Shown: positions 5,613-16,700 of the stretch, piece by piece
Numbering within the stretch: the first letter of the stretch is position 1
Layout: each line of letters opens with the position of its first letter
DNA from: UBA1425 sp045537495
GTDB taxonomy: Bacteria; Bacillota; Clostridia; Oscillospirales; Acutalibacteraceae
Assembly: GCA_045537495.1 (NCBI GenBank)
Contig: JAZSPN010000138.1
Coordinates: 1 to 37,039, forward strand
Direction of reading: 5' to 3'
DNA: 37,039 bases
Notes under the pieces: generated by a model
What the model was told of the DNA's origin: nothing
What the model saw: the letters and a program-made list of their open reading frames with translations, nothing else
The model's database searches: none
Position numbers and translations under genes: made by a program

Positions 5613-7646
5613 ATGAGTAACGAAAAAGTATCTGAATTATACGGCGAATATCAATTAATGATGAAGTCCCTTGTTGAGAGTGATGATTATTATCAGCACC
5701 TCATGAAGGCTATTGATTCGGGTAATAACAGCTTTTCACTCTTTAACAGATATTTTGAAAAGAGAATCGACCTTCGCTGGGTTGATGCTATTGAAAAGTG
5801 TATTATTCCGCTTGATACAATCATCAGAAATCCCCGTAAATTCATTGTACAGGAAGAGGAAATTGTTCCCATTGAACGTGCAAGAAAAATTACGGCTGAA
5901 TCGGTGCGCCATCTTGCTCAGCATACAAATATGATTGCACGTGTTGACGGCGACAGAGTTACTCCCAGCCAGATCCTCAACGTTTTCCGTGAAGAAAGTT
6001 TCGAAATTTACGAAAACAGATTTATTTTCACATTGCTTAAGAATCTTCAGCGTTTTGTTGACCAGAGATACGATGTACTCTTTGCGCTTGACAATGATGA
6101 ATCCATGGCATCGCTTAAAATGGAAAGCGAAATTGACAACGGCAGAGAAAACATTGTTTACAAACTTGAAATTTCTACAAAATCGACCGAAGATCACAAA
6201 GAGGGCGACATAAAGGAAACCAAGGATGCGACGGCATTCCAGAGAATCGAGCGAATCAAGAGAATCGTCAACGAATTTGTACATTCTTCGTTCATGCGAG
6301 ATCTTCACGGTTGTACACCGGTTCGTCCTCCCATTATGCGTACCAATGTTATCAGCAAGGACGTAAATTTCCGTGCTTGTCTTGATTTGTGGCAGTTTAT
6401 TTCTGCTTATAACGAGGTCGGCTATGAGATTATCGCGAAGGAAACCGACGAAATGGTCAGCGATGAGTACAGAGAAGACCTTTACAGAATATTTACTACC
6501 AACTATTTGTTGCTTAAAAATAATACAGTCGAAGAAGAGAACATTCAGGGCAAGATCAAAAAGCGCAGGATCAAGCCCAAGATGCTCAAACGTCTTGCAG
6601 AGGAGCTTGTGCTTGATTACGACATGGAAGAAGTCGAAATCAGAAAGATTTTTGTTGATGAGCTTAAAAGAGTCAGCAAAAAGAAGATTGCAGGCGAAGA
6701 AAAGATCAGAGCGGCGATTACGAGAGCGTTGGATGCCGAGAATGCAAGAAAAGCAGAAATCGAAGCAAAGCGACTGGCAGAGATTCAGCGTCAGAAAGAG
6801 ATCGAAAAGCGACGCAAGGAAAGAGAAGCTGCAAGAATTGCAAGAGAGAAGCAGCTTGAAAAAGAGCGCATAGCTAAAGAAAGGGCAAAAGCAAAGGCGA
6901 AGAAAGAAAAAGAGCTTGCACTTTTGAAGGCGGAGAAGGAAAAAGAAAAGCTTCGCATTCGCAAGGAGAAAGAACGTCAGGCAAAGCTCGAAGCAATCGA
7001 AGCCGAAAAGAAGAGAAAGGCGAAACTTCTCGAAGAGCAGCGTAAAGCTAAATTACTTGCCATAGAGCAGGAAAAGAAAGAGAAGGAAAAGCTCAAGAAA
7101 CAGCAGGAAAGAGAGCGTATTGCCAGAGAAAAGGCCGCTCAGATTGAAAAAGAGCGTGCTCAGAAGGCAAAACAGAAGGAAAAAGAACGTCTGGCAAGGG
7201 AAGCAGCTTTACAGAAAGAGAAGGAAAAAGCTGCCGCAGCCAAACAGAAAGAAAAAGATCGTCAGGCTAAAGAAAAAGCCGCACTCGCTGAAAAAGAGCG
7301 TATTGCCAAGGAAAAACAGCGTGAAAAAGATCGCATAGCCAAAGAGAAGGCTGCACAAATCGCAAAAGAAAAAGCGGCAGCAGCCAGACAGAAGGAAAAA
7401 GAGCGCCAGGCAAAAGCCAAGGCGGAACTTGCCGAGAAAGAGCGTATTGCAAAAGAAAAACAGCGCGAAAAGGACCGCATAGCTAAGGAAAAGGCTGCAC
7501 AGATCGCAAAAGAAAAGGCGGCAGCTGCCAGACAGAAGGAAAAAGAGCGTCAGGCAAAAGCAAAAGCGGCACTTGCTGAAAAAGAAAGACTTGCAAAAGA
7601 GAAGGCAAAGGCTAAGGCGAAGGCAGCAAAAAACGGCAATAAGTAA
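5613..7646 (+). CDS. AAA+-partner protein (DUF2357-like N-terminus, tentative) with long charged helix
   Basis: A 677-residue soluble protein; ATG 5613 with AAGGGGA 8 nt upstream. Residues 1 to about 350 form a globular domain with stretches such as YENRFIFTLLKNLQRFV and RPPIMRTNVISKD that I associate, from memory, with the conserved partner of McrB-like ATPases in Clostridia (often labelled DUF2357); this assignment is tentative. I see no PD-(D/E)xK nuclease motif. From about residue 360 to the end it is almost entirely Lys, Arg, Glu, Ala and Gln, a predicted single alpha-helix or coiled coil of over 300 residues, probably tens of nanometres long. It includes two near-identical 48-residue tandem units. 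It directly follows the AAA+ gene (40-bp gap) and likely works with it. No signal peptide or membrane helix is seen. Confidence 0.75.
   Translation: MSNEKVSELYGEYQLMMKSLVESDDYYQHLMKAIDSGNNSFSLFNRYFEKRIDLRWVDAIEKCIIPLDTIIRNPRKFIVQEEEIVPIERARKITAESVRHLAQHTNMIARVDGDRVTPSQILNVFREESFEIYENRFIFTLLKNLQRFVDQRYDVLFALDNDESMASLKMESEIDNGRENIVYKLEISTKSTEDHKEGDIKETKDATAFQRIERIKRIVNEFVHSSFMRDLHGCTPVRPPIMRTNVISKDVNFRACLDLWQFISAYNEVGYEIIAKETDEMVSDEYREDLYRIFTTNYLLLKNNTVEEENIQGKIKKRRIKPKMLKRLAEELVLDYDMEEVEIRKIFVDELKRVSKKKIAGEEKIRAAITRALDAENARKAEIEAKRLAEIQRQKEIEKRRKEREAARIAREKQLEKERIAKERAKAKAKKEKELALLKAEKEKEKLRIRKEKERQAKLEAIEAEKKRKAKLLEEQRKAKLLAIEQEKKEKEKLKKQQERERIAREKAAQIEKERAQKAKQKEKERLAREAALQKEKEKAAAAKQKEKDRQAKEKAALAEKERIAKEKQREKDRIAKEKAAQIAKEKAAAARQKEKERQAKAKAELAEKERIAKEKQREKDRIAKEKAAQIAKEKAAAARQKEKERQAKAKAALAEKERLAKEKAKAKAKAAKNGNK
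7278..7565 (+). repeat. Two tandem 144-bp (48-codon) units in the charged helix
   Basis: Units 7278-7421 and 7422-7565 encode almost the same 48 residues (starting AALAEKERIAKEKQ and AELAEKERIAKEKQ). A third partial unit starts at 7566. Many synonymous differences separate the DNA copies, so the repeat is not very recent and protein-level selection is plausible. Confidence 0.85.
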
Positions 7647-7654
7647 TTTTAAAG

Positions 7655-7728
7655 TCCGTATAACGGATGCAACGTCTGACAGGAAGAAGTCAGACACACA
7701 GTAGGAGTGTAAAGCGTAGTCGCTTTAC
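7655..7728 (+). promoter_or_regulatory. Three consecutive hairpins in the leader of the giant gene
   Basis: TCCGT (7655-7659)/ACGGA (7663-7667), GTCTGAC (7674-7680)/GTCAGAC (7689-7695), and GTAAAGCG (7709-7716)/CGCTTTAC (7721-7728, TAGT tetraloop) lie in the 109-bp gap before the giant gene. The strong ribosome binding site GGAGGT (7742-7747) follows. They resemble the other structured spacers of this locus and could stabilise or regulate the long downstream message. Confidence 0.55.
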
Positions 7729-7755
7729 AAACGATTTCGTCGGAGGTAATCGGGT

Positions 7756-10700
7756 ATGAAAAGAAAGTTTGTGGTAAAAGCATTAGCGATGCTGTTGTCA
7801 GCATCCGTTATATTGTCATCTTCAAGCAGTGGCATGGGTGTCCTTGCCGCTGCATTCACTGCTTCTGCAGTAAATAACTCAGCTTCTGACGTCTCCGACG
7901 CGTCTTCTGCTGTGGTTAATTCTGCTGTTTCAATCGAAGGTGACCAGCTTCTTAAGCTTTCAGCAACCGGTATTACGGGTGGTGATGGAACAGAGGCTAA
8001 TCCTTATCTTATCAGCGATGTAGCGGAACTTCTTGCAGTCAAGAATTATATTAACGATACAACGAGCGGGGATAAGTATTTCCGCCTGGAGAACGATATC
8101 GATCTTTCTTCGGTAAGTTTTTCCGATTTCACTAACTTTGAAGATATCTTTGCCCTCGTTTCGGCAACACCTTCACTTTCAGGTAATGCAGATGTTTTCT
8201 TTGATTTTGACGGTAATGGTAAAAAACTTTACAACCTTAATGTTACCGTTCCCAGCGGAATTGCTGCTGTTGGTATTTTCGGCTATGTTAATGTCAACTC
8301 GTCAATCCGTAATCTTACTTTTGAAAATATTACCATTAACAATCAGTATTCTGCAAATATTGCAACTGCTGTCGGTGCCGTTCAGAATTTCGGTGTTATC
8401 AGCGGTTGCAGCTTCATCAATCCGAAAATTGACATGACTTCGGCAGTATCAACATATAGTGCCGAAAGTTCTGTTTTGTCCGCAGGTAAAGTATATACGG
8501 GTTATGCTGTTGTTGTATCCGACAACGCAGGTACCGTTACCGACTGTAACATTACTGTCAGTGATCCCGAGAAAGGTATAATACTTGTCAAGGGTGACAG
8601 ACGTTTTGTCGGCGGTATCGTCGGTCAGAACAGAAATTCCGTAAGTGACTGTACAGTCACAAATCTTCGCATTTTCTCCTACGGTTCCGATGATTCGGGT
8701 GAATGGCTCGGTAACGGCAGTATTTCTTCTTATGTCGGTGCCGTTGCCGGACGTAACAATGTAAAGGCTAACAGAACAAGCCCCGATCCCGTTATTTCGG
8801 GATGTACGGTAAACCTCACATCTTCGCTTGACATCGTTTACGGTGATTATGTCGGCGGTATTGCAGGCTTCAACGGCGGTCTTATTGAAGAGTGCGAGGT
8901 TAACGGTGACCATACAACATACGGTTCCTCTCCCTCTGCCGATGCATCAGACTTTTACGGTTTCGGCAGATTCGGCGGTATTGCAGGCGGTAACTCGGGT
9001 ACAATTTCGGTAAGCGGTGCTTACGATGCAGGTTTTGTTTTCTCGAAGCAATCGGAAGTCAACGCTTACGGCGGTATCGTCGGCTTCAACAGCGGTAAAG
9101 TTGACGCTTGTGTGACAAGCGGTTATGCCGATAACTCATCTCAGTCTGCTGCCGGTGTCGGCGGTATTATCGGTAATGTCCAGTCAGGCTCCGCCGTTAC
9201 GAACTGCTATGCTTTTGTCAAAATTGCAGAGGCCAACGATTATGCCGCTTCCGTACTCGGAAAGAATGCTACCGTTTCGCATCTCGGTACAACCAACTAC
9301 TGGACTTCGCTTGTAAGTTCGGTGCCCTATGCCGTTCCCAATAACGGTGTTGCTCAGAACGAAATCACGTCTTCACTCAGCGTGCTTAACGTTCCCATGG
9401 GAGCAGGCGGACTTACTGTTGAGCGTTCAACAATGACTCACAGCGGAAGTCCCGCTTCTGTTGTTGTTGATGTGTCAAAGAATGCCACTGTAAGCACGTC
9501 CGAAATTTCCGTTACCAATACTACAACGGGCTTCAGACTCACGTCGGGTATTGAAGGTGCTTGCGGTGAGCTTCAGTATTTTGTAAATATCATTCTTCCG
9601 TCAGGTATCGGTATTGACGGCAAGAGTGTTTCTCAAAGATTCTATGTTCCCGTAATCGTTTCCGCTTCTGCGGAAAACGGAGCAGGAACGACTCCTTCTA
9701 ATCCGATTCTTATTACAACATATACTCAGCTCAAATTTATCAAAAATGCTCCTACGGCTCATTATAAGCTTGGTGCTGACATCAATACCGATGCTTCATG
9801 GGTACCTTTTGCATTCAGCGGTACTCTTGACGGTGACGGTTATACCGTAAATGTCAGAACTGCACTCTTTTCCGATGTCAGCGGTTCGAGAAACTCGGAC
9901 ATTGAATCGGCTTCATGGAAAAATGATCCTGCAAATCTTATTTCGGGTTATGTTCACGACATAAACATTGTTGCTGTTTCTTCGATAAACGGTCCCGTTA
10001 TCCGTAACGTCAGAAATGCAACTCTTTCCGATATCACTTATTCTGCATCAAGTGGTGCAGTAGCTCAGATCAATTCTTCAAAGTCGGGTGCATTTATAGG
10101 CGAAATCGGCGGTAATGTTTACATGAACGGCTGTTATGTAAGCACTCCCGTTGAAGTTACATCGGTTTCCTCCGATGGTATTGCTGCTCTTATCGGTTAT
10201 GTATCTGCAAATAATTACATTATCGACAACTGCGGTTCATCATCCGTGATAAATTCCGGCAGCAACCTCTCCAAGGTTGCAGGTCTTGTCGGTTTCATAG
10301 CTTCCGTCAGCGGTAAGGGTTATATTACAAATAACTATGCTACCGGCAGCGTACGTGTTTCGGGTACGGTCGGTAACGTTCTGCCCAATATCATGATCGG
10401 TGCCATTCAGTCGATGACAAATCTCACTCTTGCAGAAAACTATTATTCTGTTGCCGATGACAGTGTTGACGGTTATTCGGTATCACTTAAAGCTGCACCC
10501 GTTTATGCGGGGATTAACGAATTTGATTTTGAAAAAGGTGCATACGACGTTGCGATTGATGCAGTGACAACCTCATCGATCAGCCTTTCCATGCCTTCGG
10601 GTATGACTGTTTTCTCCGATGCGGTTGCCGATGAATTCGAATTTAGTGTTGATTCATCCGATGTCAGAATTGTTGACGGTACCGCTGTTGTTTCGAACGG

Positions 10701-13700
10701 TGTGCTTACTTTTGATGTTGTTTCAACGGTAACTGATGAATTCAGTACAAATTTGACGGTTACTCATACTCCCACTCTCTTCAAGGCTTCAACAACTCTT
10801 CGAAGCGGACTTCGTCTTTCGGGCGGTTATTACGAGATTTATACCGTTGCCGACCTTCAGGAAATTGCTGACGGATTTGCAGATACAAATACCGTCGACA
10901 CCTACAGAACTGCAAAATATAAGCTTTGTGCCGATATCGACATGACGGGCGAAACTCTCGCTCAGATGTCTACATCTGCCGAAACTGCTTTTGAGGGAGT
11001 ATTTATCGGTAAAGATATCGGTGAAGAAAAATATACAATCAGCAACCTTACACTCACAGGTACCAAGACCGGTGCAGGAATTTCAGCATTCGGTTTGTTC
11101 GGATATGCGAACGGTGCTGAATTCGGAAACTTCGCACTCGAAACCGTTTCGGTAAGCAATACCGGTATGGGTGTCGGCTTGCTTGTCGGTTATGCCGACA
11201 GCGATTCTGCTACCGACTGTAAGTTCCATGATATTGACATCAACAACTGTACCGTTACTTCCACTTACTCGGGCGGTACTGGAATTGCTCTTACCAACAT
11301 GTCGGAAATGGGTGTACTCGTCGGTTCCGTCAGAAGTACATCGACCGGTGAAGTATACAGCTTTAAGGATATCACGGTAACAAATACTACCGTTAAGAAT
11401 GAAAATGATGACGGTAACTACGGTGCGGGCGGTCTTATTGGCAGCTCATACACCGCAGGTACACTCGTAATCGGTGAAGCTTTGTCGGATACCGTTACAG
11501 AGCCCTCTATCGTCATTGACAACGTCGATGTCGAGGCATTCGGTTATGTCGGCGGTATCATCGGTATCGCCGGTGCTCTTCCTAACGGTACGGCTTCCAA
11601 TGCAGTTACAGGTTACGGCGGTTTAAGCGTAAACAACGTTCTTGTCATGAATTCCGACATAATTGCCGGAAAGGGATACGTCGGCGGTGTTGTAGGCACG
11701 GAAACCTGTGATTTGAGTAAAGTCAATGTTCTTGACTGTACGGTAAGAGAATGTCTTATTGTTTCCGAAGGTCTTAATGAAAATGCAAACAGCTCCGTTT
11801 CGGATGCCGGCGGTATTGCGGGACATTTTTCGGGTACGGTCGAAAACTGTACCGTTGACAGCGTAACGATAAAGTCCTGTTTTGCAGGCGGAATTGTCTG
11901 TAGAAGTTCGAGAAAAGCGTCAACTCAGGCAGGTACTAACGTTACGATCAAAAACTGCAATGTTATCGGTGATACGGAAATTACCGACAACGGCACGGGC
12001 GGTACCGTTAATGAGCTTGGCGGTATTCTCGCCAACGCAAGAAGTGCCGGTGCCGATATTCAGAAGTGCGGTGTAGGCCCCGATGTTTACATTCACGGCG
12101 GTGCCAAGTATGTCGGCGGTATAATCGGTGCATGTAACTCCTCAAACACAACCTATAAAGTCTATGTTACAGACTGTATTTCGTATGCAACCGTTGAGAT
12201 TGCCGAGGCTCCCGCAGAGGCTGATGAGAGTGCGGCAGGCGGACTTGTCGGCTACTCCAACATCAATATGAATTCGTTTAAAATCAAAACTTCCGTTGCG
12301 GCAGGCGAAGTCAACTGCAATGGTGGTATTGCGGCGGGTATTATCGGCAGCTACTACAAGAACACAAACGGCACAGATCTTATTGTTGACTGTACCGTAA
12401 CGTCACTTATCAATGCAAATTCAAACGGCATTGAAAACTTTACGGGCTCCGACAAGTATGCTGCAAAGATTATCGGATACACGGCAGCTTACGGTGCAAA
12501 CTACTGGATGGGACCGAACAATTTCACAAAAGCGATTCACGGTATAGTAACATCTACTTATCCGCAGGCTGACCGTTTTTACGGATATGCAACATCTTCC
12601 GATATTCAGACGAGAGATACCACCCATGCTTATCTCGGTTCATTTTCCGATATCAACAAGCCGAACGGTATGTATCTCGACGGATCAGCATCGGGTGTTG
12701 TAATCGACGGCTCGGTTTCTGTCGACGCCGACATTACGATTTCCAACGAACCGAATGTAGTCGACGGAAATGATATGCCGAGAATTACATTCGATACTTC
12801 TTCCGATGACACTCTCATCAAATATAACGGCTGGAATTCCGTTGCAAACGGTATCCTCACAGTAACGGGTGCGACAGTGGCATCAGACGGTGCCGACGCA
12901 GTGGTTTCCGTAACTGCCAAGAAGAATTCTACATCGACCGGCATTACAGCTAACTACTATGTACCGGGCATTACCGTTCCCGGAACAGAGGACGGAAAGG
13001 TTTTAGTTCCCGTATTTATTCCCGTTGTTTGTCAGAATATTTCCGCATTTAATCTCAGCGGTGACGGCTCCGAGAGCAATCCTTATGTCATTATGACAAA
13101 GGATGATCTTGATGCCGTACGTTTCGGCGGTGCAGATAAGCATTACGTTCTCGGTGCGGATATCGAATTTACGGATGCTGACTTCTCCGAAGGCGGTTTC
13201 TTCTACAATAACGGATCGTTCTTTGCTCCGATCACTTTCTCTGACGGATCAGGCAATACGGTGCCGTTCACGGGATCGTTCTCGGGTTATCATAACGGCG
13301 TTCTTTACTATCTCGGCGGTCTGAAGATCAATTCTCAGAGCGCTAACGCAGGTCTGTTTGCAGAAGCTCAGAACGCAAGCTTTACTGATCTCTATCTCGA
13401 CAAATTCAGCGTAACCACTTCGAACGGCAGAGCGGGCGTTGTTGTCGGTACTGCAAGCAATGTTGTATTTGATGATATACAGATTTACTCTGCAACCGTC
13501 AGGGCAACGGAATATGCAGGCACTGTTGCCGCTTATGTGACGGATGCCGATGCCGACAAGATTTCAATCGATACTTCGACGCTCACGTCCGCATGCTATA
13601 TCGGCGGTGTGTTCGGTCATGCGTTTGCTTCTTCGGCATCTGCCGTAAATGAAATCACGAATTCTACTCTTACGAATATCAATATCAATTCCGTTGCAAG

Positions 13701-16700
13701 TTCCGATATTGTTTTCGATATTGCCGCAGGTATCGTCGGTGAATTCTTCGGTAACATCAGCAATGTAGAGCTTGGCGGAAATGGCACAATCAACGGCAGC
13801 CGTGCTTCGGGTGCTGTCGGACGTGTCGGCTTCGGTGAAGGCGTAACTGCCACTCAGATCAGCAAGGTTACTGTTGACGGTAATTACTCTGTTGTCAGTG
13901 AGCGTTCAAACACCATGGCGGCTGCCGCAGGTATTCTTGCAAAAATAAACAATGCCTCCGATGACGAGCAGTCGGATTCTACGGGAACGCTTACCGTAAA
14001 TCTTACGATAGATGACTGTTATGTAGGCGAGAATGTTGATATTAATGCTGTTTTCAACGCAGGCGGTATCATCGGTTCTGCCGAAAGCTGGAAACGCGGT
14101 TTCACCAAGATAAGCGACTGTCAGACGCGTGCAGATGTTAAGTCGAGTGTGGAAAACGGTGCAAACGGTTTTGCGGGTGCCATCATTGGTCTTTCCGGCG
14201 GTATCTCCGTACTCAGCATTGAGAACTGTGTCGCTGGCGGTACGGTTTCTGCTCCCGAGGGTGCAGGCGGCGTTATCGGTGTTCTGTACGATTACAATAT
14301 TTCCGTCAACCATGAAGGTGCACTGGCTTCAAGGCTTACCGATGCGGTCATCAAGAATGTTGTTGTTTCGGCGAAGATTACCAATTTCGGTATTGCAACG
14401 TCTTCCGCAAAGGGTATTGTTATAGGCAGTGTTGACAGTACGGTAATTCCCGCGGGACTTTCGGTTGTTCCGTTCAGAAATGTTTATTATTCGAGCTATC
14501 AGAATGATATGGGTGTCACGGGCAATGCAACCGTTAACTCGGCAGGCTACGATGTTTCCGTATGCGACTTGCAGGAGAACTTCAGCTATACCGACGGTGT
14601 GGATGTACTTCCGATGCTTCCGATTTCGGGTGACGGACTTGTTCTCGGCACTGACAATATCATTCTCGGTACTGACGGACAGCTCAATACGGGTGCTGTT
14701 TCCGGTAACTACAGAAACTTTACCGTTCCCGAGAATATCGGTTTTGTTCTCGACACGGTTAATTCCGTCGATGCTCTCGGAAATCCCAAGGAGATTTTCG
14801 ACTTCGACAAGAGCACGTATACCTTCACCATCGTTTCGGAAGGCTCAGGTCTTGCTGAATTCTGTTACGAAAACGGTATCAAGGTTACTCTCAACGTTAC
14901 AAGCTTCGATATCGACGGTGCAGGTACCGAGGATAATCCCTATATCATTACGAGTGTTTCTCACATGATGTTTGTGGCGGATTATCCCAATAAGCACTTT
15001 GTACTCGGTGCAGATATCGATTTCACTTACGGTGAAAATGCAGATACCTGGCCCGAAAGCTGGTTTACAAGAGAGGACGGCTGGGCAGATAAGGGCATCG
15101 CATTTACGGGTACTCTCACAGGTTCGTATTTCGAATTTGACGAACAGACGGGCGAGTACACCGATACAGAAAAGATATATGCCATCAAGAATCTTACGAT
15201 CGAATCCGATTCAATGACAAATGTCGGTTTCTTCTCGGTACTTGAAGGCTCGGTTACAGACATCATCTTTGAAAACTGTACATTCATATCGACCGCTTCG
15301 GGCAGTAATGCAGGTTCCGTCGCCGGTACAAACAACGGAACGGTTTCCGGAATCGTTGTTACGGGCGGAACTGTCAGTGCTCAGAACTCGGCAGGTGCTG
15401 TTGTCGGTTACTCGGCAATCGCACTTTCGGATTGTGACGTCACGGCGGGAACGACGGTTACCTCGGCTCATGCGGCAGGCGGTATTGCGGGCTCTGCACT
15501 TACCGTTTCGGATTCTACCGTTAGTGGTGCTGTGATTTCCGCAACAGACTACGCGGCCGGTGTTGTTGCAAGCAATATCGGCAGTGTCACTGCTTCGTCT
15601 TCTTATACAAATTGTACCGTTTCCGATACAACTATTACCGCAGACTATATTGCGGCGGGTATTTTGGGCCTTGCAGAAACGGCAACTTCAACAGGCTGGC
15701 GTTCACTTACCATTGAAAACTGCACAATAGGCAGTGATGTTTCCGTTACTACAAACGGCAGACAGAACAGTGCTACATCTAAGCTGTATTACGGTTATGC
15801 CGCAGGTATTCTCGGCAGACTTAATGACAGATACAACGGACTTGTCATCAGGACAAACGAATCTTATGCTACCGTTACGGCAAACGGTGATGCTTACATC
15901 AATACGAGTAACTTCGCCGCGGCAGGTGCCATCATCGGTGCAACCATCGGTTCGACAAGCTTCCGTCCGACTGACGGCAGCGGCAATCTTACATTCACGA
16001 TTGTCAACAACGTTGCGGGCGGTGTAATAAGATCTGCAGGGCATGCAGGCGGTATCGCCGGAAGACTTGCGTTCCAGGCTACTAACAACAACTACAAAAT
16101 CAGGACGGGTGACTTCCTCTCCCATAATATCATCAGTGCCGTTTTTGAAACGGTTGTTACTGCATCGGGAGATCCGGGTGCCAACACAAACTTTGCTGTT
16201 GTAGCTTCGTTTATCGAGGGAACAGGTCTTTTCAGCTCCTACGATGTATCGCTTATTTCAAATAACTACTACTCTTCCTACGTGTCAACGGTAGGCAATC
16301 CGTCGATCACACCTCTCGGACCCACATCTGAAATTACGGAATGCGGTCTTGTCGATGTCGCAAAGGATTCAAACGGAAATTCTTCATTCACCGTAAAGAA
16401 TAACCGTTATGAATGGTCCGAGTACGAAATGGACGGCGAGGACTATGCGAGAGATGACAAGGGCTTCCTTATCCCGACGGATGAGGCTGTAACGACCGGT
16501 ATGCTCAGCATTGACAGCCCTGAGATTTTCTTTGAATCAACTGTTATCGGTTATCACTTCAGTGAATATCAGGACAGCAGAGAGTATGTAAAACCTGTTC
16601 AGTTCATTTTCACGGGTTCTGAGGATCTCGGAATTCTTAACGCAGCACATGAGGTTTACAACGGCGGTGACGGAACGGAAAGAAGTCTTTCACTCTTGGG

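Noticed and set aside
7278..7565. CRISPR-like repeats
   Set aside because: The units are adjacent with no spacers, keep one reading frame and encode charged helix.
4004..7646. McrBC-type restriction system
   Set aside because: The ATPase core is McrB-like, but it has a membrane helix, no McrC-type PD-(D/E)xK motif is visible in the partner, and there is no methylase or other defence gene nearby.
7209..7697. Phe/Leu/Cys-rich minus-strand frames resembling membrane proteins
   Set aside because: They are the complement of the Lys/Glu-rich repeat codons of the charged helix; hydrophobicity is an artefact.
8449..8913. Long antisense open frame on the minus strand
   Set aside because: It is a shadow of the giant gene: low-complexity composition, no ribosome binding site and no family resemblance. 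Other antisense frames under the giant gene were rejected for the same reason.
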